Source: a virus. Taken from it: a DNA stretch of 26,374 nucleotides. How positions within the stretch are numbered: the stretch's first letter is position 1; every line of letters begins with the position of its first letter. The notes under the pieces are model-generated. The model searched no databases and was not told the DNA's origin. It saw only the letters and a list, made by a program, of their open reading frames with translations. The translations under genes and the position numbers were made by a program. Below are positions 21,856 through 26,374 of the stretch, piece after piece. Where the stretch lies: positions 1-26,374 of the IMG/VR virus record IMGVR_UViG_3300009311_000021; one strand, written 5' to 3'.

Positions 21856-22137
21856 TCATGGTAGCCCGCTCAGCAACTCAAACAGGATGTCCTTATGCCT
21901 GCGTATCTTGTCTTCGACCGGGTAGATCTCCAGATAGGTGTCCATGGCTTTGCTGATGAAGGTGGAGATGCCCATCCCTTGTTCTCTACATATGCTCTTG
22001 AGCGCCTCTTTCTGGGTCGGTGTCAGCTTGACTTGACTCCCTTCGGTCTTCGATTCCTGCTTCGGGGCTTCATGGTAGATGTTAATCTGCCTGATCGTGT
22101 TGCGCGTGAACAACTCAGTCTGCTCATACTTTGGCAT
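21856..22137 (-). CDS. Ribbon-helix-helix DNA-binding protein
   Basis: 93 aa. A 35-residue N-terminal arm precedes a CopG/Arc-like ribbon-helix-helix core: strand QVKLTPTQ, helix KEALKSICREQG, turn MGIS, helix TFISKAMDTYLEIY. A short basic helical tail follows (DKIRRHKDILFELL). It would bind DNA as a dimer. The adjacent 10-bp repeats are the obvious candidate target. It lies 13 nt after the Cro-like gene in the early leftward operon. GAGGGC is a moderate ribosome site. Confidence 0.75.
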   Translation of the reverse strand: MPKYEQTELFTRNTIRQINIYHEAPKQESKTEGSQVKLTPTQKEALKSICREQGMGISTFISKAMDTYLEIYPVEDKIRRHKDILFELLSGLP

Positions 22138-22150
22138 AGCGCCCTCGCCG

Positions 22151-22441
22151 TTATTCGAACAGCTCTTCCACTGTCAGGCCCAGCTTGCCGGACAGCATCC
22201 GGCGGGCGGTGGGGCTGTTGCGTGTGCCGTCAATTGTCAACGTGAGAGTGGTCCGGGATATCCGGCCGGCCGTGATGTCCATCTGGTTCAGGCCGTTGAG
22301 TACCATAAGCCCGCGGCGAATGTTTGCCGGTGAGAACCTCAGCTCACGGAGAGTCGCCAGTAGGCATCGGTTGCGGTTGGGAGGGCAGGCTTGTAAATAG
22401 TTTTCGGGTTTGGTATTTTCATGAAGTTCAGATGGTTCCAT
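22151..22441 (-). CDS. Cro-like HTH regulator
   Basis: 96 aa from the ATG at 22441; a longer frame extending upstream runs into the repressor gene on the other strand and is not credible. The C-terminal half is a lambda-like HTH: MDITAGRISRTTLTLTIDGT, then NSPTARRMLSGKLGLTVEEL, the IDGTRNSPTARRxL pattern of short phage Cro/Ner-type proteins. It is divergent from the CI-like repressor across a 115-bp control region, the classic immunity switch arrangement. It would turn off repressor synthesis in the lytic mode. The start is uncertain because the ribosome site is weak. Confidence 0.7.
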   Translation of the reverse strand: MEPSELHENTKPENYLQACPPNRNRCLLATLRELRFSPANIRRGLMVLNGLNQMDITAGRISRTTLTLTIDGTRNSPTARRMLSGKLGLTVEELFE

Positions 22442-22492
22442 GGGGTCCGTTGCCTCTTGGGTGTTTCGCGCTCCGGCGGATCGGGCGCATTG

Positions 22493-22549
22493 CAAATGAA
22501 TTTCCGTTAACGATTTACGGGTATATACATCATAACGTGCATGTGTCAA
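22493..22549 (-). promoter_or_regulatory. Divergent control region with leftward promoter and palindromes
   Basis: On the minus strand, TTGACA (22549-22544), a 16-bp spacer and TATATA (22527-22522) form a good sigma70-type promoter for the Cro-like operon. Two perfect 8-bp palindromes, CGTTAACG (22505-22512) and GTATATAC (22521-22528), overlap or follow the -10 and are candidate operators. The rightward promoter for the repressor is less clear. Confidence 0.6.
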
Positions 22550-22556
22550 GGGCAAT

Positions 22557-23024
22557 ATGAACGATATACTGTATTTAAAGGAAGTATTTGCGAGGGCCAC
22601 AGAGGCACTGGGAATGCCACAGAAGGAGATAGCCCGGCAAGTATTTGGAGATACAGCGAATAATCTCAACAACAAGATACGCATAGGGAGCGCGCGGCTG
22701 CATGTATTGATTAAGTACGCGGCTGCCCGTGATGTTGACTTGACCTGGCTCCTCACCGGTGACGGTGGTAAACAGACGGACGAGAATGAGATGGCTGGCG
22801 AATCGTTGAAGACAATCAATAGGCTATTGGACAAGATTGACCGGTTGGAGGACGAGCTGAAAGGATACAGGAAGGTGGAAAGCCCCCGGGAGCAGGTGGA
22901 TGAGAAACGGGAACTCCGAAAGCTAAAAGATCAGGTGGCACGGCAGGACCGGGAGATTGCCCAGTTGAAAGAGGCCCTCTCGTCGGAAACCCAGGGCAAC
23001 GAAAAAGACGGTACCGGCGGGTAG
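22557..23024 (+). CDS. CI-like repressor with coiled-coil C-terminus
   Basis: 155 aa. Residues ~1-70 are a CI-type helix-turn-helix: MPQKEIARQVFGDTANNLNN, then KIRIGSARLHVLIKYAAARD and VDLTWLLTGDGG. The 'HxxxDLxWLLTG' ending is typical of the phage CI repressor HTH family. The rest is a long coiled coil (INRLLDKIDRLEDELKGY, then KLKDQVARQDREIAQLKEAL). There is no LexA/S24 peptidase domain, so SOS-triggered self-cleavage is not expected. AAGGG is the ribosome site. It is divergent from the Cro-like gene. Confidence 0.8.
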   Translation: MNDILYLKEVFARATEALGMPQKEIARQVFGDTANNLNNKIRIGSARLHVLIKYAAARDVDLTWLLTGDGGKQTDENEMAGESLKTINRLLDKIDRLEDELKGYRKVESPREQVDEKRELRKLKDQVARQDREIAQLKEALSSETQGNEKDGTGG

Positions 23025-23103
23025 GCAACGTGATCTACCTAAACAGTCTGTCATAGAAGAGTCGAAGTTAAGAGCAGATTCTTTTTTGTAGGTGGAGACC
23101 GCG

Positions 23104-23454
23104 ATGTTCCATTCTGTCGACCCATGGACCATGGAGGCGCGGCAACGTCTCGCAGCAAAGTGCCTCGTGTTCGGTGTGACCAAGACACCAATTGCTACCA
23201 TCGCCGCCATTGTTGCCCACTGGTGTGACTCGCCGGGTTGGATGTTCTGGGGCACCATTGCTGTGGGAGTCTTCACTTGGCTCTGTTGGCACGCAGTGAA
23301 GAACGCAAAGGATGATCTCCTGACAGGCAGAGAATCTGATCGCCGGGTCCTCAAGTACTGGTTCGTTATCACAAGCGTAATGATCCCGATCAAGTGGGGG
23401 CTCTGCATCACCACCATTGCTGTATCTGTTTTCCTTCGGACCGTGGCCCTGTGA
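23104..23454 (+). CDS. Three-helix membrane protein, possible lysogenic conversion factor
   Basis: 116 aa from the ATG at 23104, with GGTGGAG upstream. Three hydrophobic helices are visible: about 23-41 (TPIATIAAIVAHW), 45-65 (GWMFWGTIAVGVFTWLCW) and 88-114 (YWFVITSVMIPIKWGLCITT). A charged loop with KNAKDDLLTGRESDRR links helices 2 and 3. It is co-oriented with the repressor 79 nt downstream of it, so it is probably made in the lysogen. Superinfection exclusion is a reasonable guess; no family is recognised. Confidence 0.65.
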   Translation: MFHSVDPWTMEARQRLAAKCLVFGVTKTPIATIAAIVAHWCDSPGWMFWGTIAVGVFTWLCWHAVKNAKDDLLTGRESDRRVLKYWFVITSVMIPIKWGLCITTIAVSVFLRTVAL

Positions 23455-23584
23455 GCGGATCCAGGAGTGAAATGGACCATGATCATCCTCACCACGACCG
23501 GCCTCGCCCCCTCGTGTTCAAGCGGCGGTGATTGTGTGTGTGCGTGAAATATCTCACAACAAGTAAATTTCTTTACAAAAGGGC

Positions 23585-23613
23585 TTGATTTTCAGAGTAC
23601 AATGCCGATATAT
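23585..23613 (+). promoter_or_regulatory. Candidate sigma70 promoter of the NYN-int operon
   Basis: TTGATT (23585-23590), a 17-bp spacer and ATATAT (23608-23613). It lies in a 286-bp gene-free gap in front of the NYN gene. Confidence 0.45.
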
Positions 23614-23621
23614 ATGCCCAG

Positions 23622-23721
23622 AGCACAGCTTGAGAAGGGTGTGCTTTCTTTCGTAAAACGCAGCCCCTTGCAACATGCCGGACAACTCAATAGTGGTTCC
23701 GGTATCGACCAAGGGGCTTTT
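23622..23721 (+). terminator. Two hairpins in the NYN-int leader, attenuator-like
   Basis: AGCACA (23622-23627) / TGTGCT (23640-23645) is followed by TTCTTTC. AGCCCCTTG (23662-23670) / CAAGGGGCT (23710-23718) is a perfect 9-bp stem followed by TTTTC, with an inner CCGGA/TCCGG stem. Both lie between the promoter candidate and the start codon, so they could end transcripts before the NYN and int genes. Confidence 0.5.
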
Positions 23722-23740
23722 CATTTCTGCAGGGGGTGAT

Positions 23741-24382
23741 ATGCGACGAGTGGTCTTTGTTATCGATGGCTGGTTCATGCGAAAACGCATCTACAAGCTG
23801 AAATCCTTCTTCTACAACGGCGAGAACATTAGGAAGTATTGCTTTAGTCATCTTAGGGAGGGCGACACTCTCTACCGGATCTTCTACTATGACACAGAGC
23901 CATTGAACATGAAGGGCACGAACCCCATATCCAAGAAGACCGTTGACTTTCGCACTACCAAAGTGGCCGTCAAGCAGAACGCACTATTGGACTCTATCAA
24001 GCGTACGCCCAACTTTGCCCTTCGGTTAGGCCAAACAGAATGGACCATGAGGGACTGGGAGCTGAAATCCGGCGCTCTGAAAGCTCTGCTCAACAAGACC
24101 ATAACCGTCGACCAGTTGACGGAAAACGATATCTCCCCGAGGATAGGTCAAAAAGCCGTCGACATGAAGATAGGGCTGGATATCGCCTTCATGGCCACGA
24201 AGGGCGTCGCCGACCTACTGATAATCATTACCGGCGATTCTGATATCGTACCTGCCCTCAAGTTCGCCAGGCGAGAAGGAATGCAAGTCGGCCTCGATTC
24301 TCTCCATAGCCCGATCAAAGCTCAACTCTCTGAACACATCGACTTCTGGAATACTAAGGTGCTGGCACCGAAGAGACAGTAA
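23741..24382 (+). CDS. NYN (LabA/DUF88-like) domain protein, probable RNase
   Basis: 213 aa from the ATG at 23741, chosen because AGGGGGTGAT precedes it; an upstream in-frame start at 23675 lies in the hairpin leader. The fold is PIN-like: RRVVFVIDGWFMRKRI at the start supplies the first Asp, and VDMKIGLDIAFMATKGVADLLIIITGDSD split over ~145-175 supplies the next acidic residues (VDMKIGLD, then TGDSDIVPALKFARREG). Such proteins are metal-dependent RNases or nucleic-acid processing factors. It ends 4 nt before the integrase gene, an unusual pairing that suggests joint control or a role during integration or defence. Confidence 0.8.
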   Translation: MRRVVFVIDGWFMRKRIYKLKSFFYNGENIRKYCFSHLREGDTLYRIFYYDTEPLNMKGTNPISKKTVDFRTTKVAVKQNALLDSIKRTPNFALRLGQTEWTMRDWELKSGALKALLNKTITVDQLTENDISPRIGQKAVDMKIGLDIAFMATKGVADLLIIITGDSDIVPALKFARREGMQVGLDSLHSPIKAQLSEHIDFWNTKVLAPKRQ

Positions 24383-24386
24383 CTCC

Positions 24387-25511
24387 ATGTCCGCCTACCA
24401 ACTCAAAGACGGCCGGTGGGTAGTTAACTACCGGGATCCGGACGATCCGACTCGGTGGAAGAGGGAGTACTTCGGCCGGGGACTCGAGGCGGAGAGAAAG
24501 GCCAGGAAGCGCAACGAAGAGCTGGGGTACGGGCGCGGATCCGGACGGCCGCCGCGCGTACGATCGGTCACTTTCGGCCGTGTGGCACTTGAGTACTTTG
24601 AGGCAAAGAGGGGGATCAATCAGCCTTCGACCCTGGCCGCCCTCTACCTGAAGCTCAACAGCATCATCCTTCCGGAACTGGGCGAGACACCGGTCAGTCT
24701 GCTGACGCACCGTCGCGCTGACCAATACGTGCAAAAGCGCCTCAAGACACCGGTCTACCTGTGGTACGGTCCCAAGGACGAGAACGGCCGGCTCACGCAG
24801 CGCCGGCCAAAGACCGATTCCGAGGGGAAGACGGTCACCGTGTCACGGTCGACCGTCCGCCGCGAGCTGGCCGACATCATCGCGATTGTGAACTGGGGGG
24901 TGAAGCGAGGGTATGTCAGCCACAATCCCCTGGCCGGCTACGAGAAGCCGGTGGCGAGGCCGGCGACGATCCGGCCGGTTACTGTGGAAGAAGCCGGGCG
25001 CATCCTGGCCGAGTCTCCGGGGCACCTGACGCGGGCTTTGACGATAGCCTATTACACAGGTCTGCGACCAGGTCCGGTGGAATTGTTCTCTCTATCCTGG
25101 GATAAGGTCGACTGGGAGGAGGCTGTTTTCACCGTCGTATCGGCCGCAAAGGGCGGACCCAAGACACGGCAGGTTCCGATCGGGGAGGATTTCATGGGAT
25201 TGCTGCGGGGCTGGTATGCGGCAGACCGGGGAGAAGAGGTCTACATCATCCGTTACAACGGTCTGCCCGTCAGATCAGTCAAGAAGACGTATGGCAACGC
25301 AAAGCGCCGCGCCGGCATCACCCGGAGGCTGCCCCCATACAGCTTCCGCCATGCGTTTGTCACTGCGTTGCTGGCCCGATCCGGCAATCTGAAGGCGGTA
25401 TCTGAGATGGCCGGCCACTCCCGGACGTCGACCACCACCATGATCTACCAGCACACGGATCTGGACCAGGCCCGAGACGCCATCTCCCGTTTGCCACCGT
25501 TACCCTCATAG
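24387..25511 (+). CDS. int: Tyrosine-family phage integrase
   Basis: 374 aa. The N-terminal ~70 residues are a small DNA-binding part (GRWVVNYRDPDDPTRW). A core-binding SAM-like domain follows (ALEYFEAKRGIN, then ADIIAIVNWGVKRGYVSHNPL). The catalytic domain shows YYTGLRPGPVELFSLSW (first Arg), AKGGPKTRQVPI (Lys loop), PPYSFRHAFVTALL (second Arg, with Tyr in place of the common first His), MAGHSRTSTTTMIYQHTD (His and nucleophile Tyr). It has no IntI-specific insertion, so it is not an integron integrase. It would recombine attP with the tRNA-Ala gene whose 3' half ends the window. Confidence 0.92.
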   Translation: MSAYQLKDGRWVVNYRDPDDPTRWKREYFGRGLEAERKARKRNEELGYGRGSGRPPRVRSVTFGRVALEYFEAKRGINQPSTLAALYLKLNSIILPELGETPVSLLTHRRADQYVQKRLKTPVYLWYGPKDENGRLTQRRPKTDSEGKTVTVSRSTVRRELADIIAIVNWGVKRGYVSHNPLAGYEKPVARPATIRPVTVEEAGRILAESPGHLTRALTIAYYTGLRPGPVELFSLSWDKVDWEEAVFTVVSAAKGGPKTRQVPIGEDFMGLLRGWYAADRGEEVYIIRYNGLPVRSVKKTYGNAKRRAGITRRLPPYSFRHAFVTALLARSGNLKAVSEMAGHSRTSTTTMIYQHTDLDQARDAISRLPPLPS

Positions 25512-25553
25512 CTGACAGCGGGAGAGGCCTACCCCGCCACTCAAGGGTTTACC

Positions 25554-25928
25554 ATGAAGGAAAGTATAGTCGCGAAGGCGATTGAGGCAGGGCGCAACCT
25601 GAAGGTTAGGAGTGCCCTGAATCCTATCCTGTGGCTTTGTGCGCTTGTCACCGTACCGGGTCTAAGCATTGTCACATTCAGCAAAGATCCACCAAACTGG
25701 CTGATAGTCCTGACCTGTATGCCTGTGACCGTAGCCATTTTGGGATTCCTTTTCTTGCTGCTGTTTGACCGCGACAAACTGCAATCCGAGGACTACCAGA
25801 TCAAGAAGCGGTCGTTGGAGATCATTGAGCAGAAAGGGGATGTGGCGCCGATGCTGATAGAGTCAGGAAGCTTGGAGGTCGTCCCAAATCCTGCTGCCGG
25901 TCTCCTCTCGGAAGGAGGCCAACTATGA
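25554..25928 (+). CDS. Two-helix membrane protein, unknown
   Basis: 124 aa. Two transmembrane helices at ~24-42 (PILWLCALVTVPGLSIVTF) and ~48-70 (NWLIVLTCMPVTVAILGFLF) are separated by a short loop, with a ~50-residue polar C-terminal tail (DYQIKKRSLEIIEQKGDVAP). The tail probably faces the cytoplasm. It overlaps the next gene as ATGA, so the two products are likely partners. The pair sits between int and the attachment site, where phages often carry cargo genes. Confidence 0.7.
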   Translation: MKESIVAKAIEAGRNLKVRSALNPILWLCALVTVPGLSIVTFSKDPPNWLIVLTCMPVTVAILGFLFLLLFDRDKLQSEDYQIKKRSLEIIEQKGDVAPMLIESGSLEVVPNPAAGLLSEGGQL

Positions 25929-26212
25929 GAAGAAGCTACCTTCTAATCTACAGCGACAAGATGGGAAGCAGAGACCAGCTCAAGAGATGCCTGAACCGGA
26001 TGGAAATGGTGAAGACGTGGCGGTACGATATGCCAAACATGTTCTACATCATTTCCGAGAACTCGGCGAAGGATATTGCCAAGCAGATCAGGACACTAAC
26101 CGGAGAGGAGGGAGGGTTCCTGGTCGCCGAGCTTACTGGCAATTGCGATGGTTGGTTGTTTGAAGAATCGTGGGACTTTATCAATAACAAGTCGCCTAAA
26201 CCGAAGAAGTAA
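25925..26212 (+). CDS. Small soluble partner protein, unknown
   Basis: 95 aa with GGAGG in the end of the previous gene. The pattern is strand-helix-strand repeated: RSYLLIYSDKMGSRDQLKRC, then MPNMFYIISENSAKDIAKQI and GGFLVAELTGNCDGWL. This recalls a small ferredoxin-like fold of the type found in Cas2-like and related proteins, but the similarity is only by eye. It may sense or regulate the membrane partner. Family and function are not established. Confidence 0.65.
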   Translation: MRRSYLLIYSDKMGSRDQLKRCLNRMEMVKTWRYDMPNMFYIISENSAKDIAKQIRTLTGEEGGFLVAELTGNCDGWLFEESWDFINNKSPKPKK

Positions 26213-26329
26213 CTATGATACAGAACACGTCAACGGTGATTAGCACCATCCGATACCACAGCCCCCGTGGTGCCAGCCCACATCCGTCGTAATCCCACTG
26301 CAGGGTGGGCCTTACAGGGGGACGCAATA
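26213..26329. other. Non-coding stretch before the attachment site
   Basis: No gene. Short inverted repeats (GGTG attag CACC; CCAC agccccc GTGG; CCCAC tgcagg GTGGG) crowd the region, as expected for integrase arm or host-factor sites or a terminator for the preceding pair. Confidence 0.4.
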
Positions 26330-26374
26330 TTCGCAACGCTGAGGTCAGGGGTTCGATCCCCCTCATCTCCACCA
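26330..26374 (+). tRNA. tRNA-Ala(CGC) 3' half, attachment site
   Basis: From the anticodon loop TTCGCAA (26330-26336, anticodon CGC) onward the sequence fits a tRNA: stem CGCTG, variable loop AGGTC, T arm AGGGG/TTCGATC/CCCCT, acceptor CATCTCC, discriminator A and CCA at the window end. The anticodon-stem partner CAGCG is absent on the 5' side, so only the 3' half is present. A73 and T70, which could pair with G3, fit alanine tRNA identity. The identity starting at the anticodon loop is the usual crossover point for tyrosine integrases. Confidence 0.85.

Larger units (their letters stand above)
1..26374. mobile_element. Prophage, podovirus-like, right part
   Basis: The window combines a tyrosine integrase, CI/Cro-type regulators, a primase-helicase, terminase, portal, scaffold, capsid and tail shaft genes. 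It ends at a partial tRNA-Ala that looks like an attachment site. All virion genes lie leftward and the lysogeny and integration genes rightward. The left boundary is not in the window, because the tail nozzle gene is cut at base 1. A host-integrated state is inferred from the tRNA remnant; an episomal phage genome linearised at attP cannot be excluded from this sequence alone. Confidence 0.85.

Noticed and set aside
22442-22834. N-terminal extension of the Cro-like gene to a 227-aa protein
   Set aside because: The extension lies antisense to the CI-like gene and across the divergent promoter region; the short form has the expected Cro size.
24387-25511. Integrase as the source enzyme of the cassette array
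   Set aside because: It has phage-type catalytic boxes and lacks the extra IntI-specific helix region; it sits with attR and not with an attI-like site.
26330-26374. tmRNA (ssrA) 3' end as attachment site
   Set aside because: The acceptor and T arm would fit, but the anticodon-loop CGC, stem and AGGTC variable loop match tRNA-Ala better.

Overview
The window is the right-hand ~26 kb of an integrated, podovirus-like temperate phage (prophage). The tail shafts and head proteins resemble the T7-like head-tail connector plan, but no phage RNA or DNA polymerase is visible. The right end of the window stops exactly at the CCA of a tRNA-Ala(CGC) 3' half. The left end runs off inside a tail gene, so the left boundary of the phage is not seen. 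The host cannot be fixed from the sequence. The GC-rich body, Sec signal peptides on several gene products and small intergenic tandem repeats fit a GC-rich Gram-negative, possibly Desulfobacterota-like, bacterium; this is a weak inference.

Layout. (1) 1-15243, all leftward: the late/virion block. In order of transcription it holds a chimeric mini-HTH gene, four small genes, an M15 lysis peptidase, an AlpA-like HTH, TerS, TerL, three genes of unknown function, portal, a Bbp19-like gene, three genes whose products carry Sec signal peptides (one tail-fibre-like), scaffold, major capsid, two accessory genes, a T7 gp11-like adaptor and a gp12-like nozzle with an inserted LamG domain. (2) 15244-16217: a gene-free zone with about eleven copies of a TTGGTCGC motif in both orientations around an AT-rich core, a candidate replication origin. 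(3) 16218-19236: a large primase-helicase and two small genes. (4) 19317-21344: a run of small leftward genes separated by integron-like attC hairpins. Four of these genes show the diagnostic match between the start of the cassette and the R'' box of the site after it. No integron integrase is visible. (5) 21424-22441: small early genes, a ribbon-helix-helix protein beside a 10-bp-phased repeat array, and a Cro-like gene. (6) 22557-26212, rightward: a CI-like repressor lacking a peptidase domain, a 3-TM protein, a NYN-domain nuclease coupled to the tyrosine integrase, and a two-gene unit (2-TM protein plus small soluble protein) next to the attachment site.

How it works together. The divergent CI/Cro pair would set lysogeny. 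Integrase would recombine at the tRNA-Ala anticodon loop. The primase-helicase would open the iteron zone with host polymerase. The leftward late operon builds and fills the particle. The cassette strip and the int-proximal genes are the accessory cargo and the most unusual part of the window.
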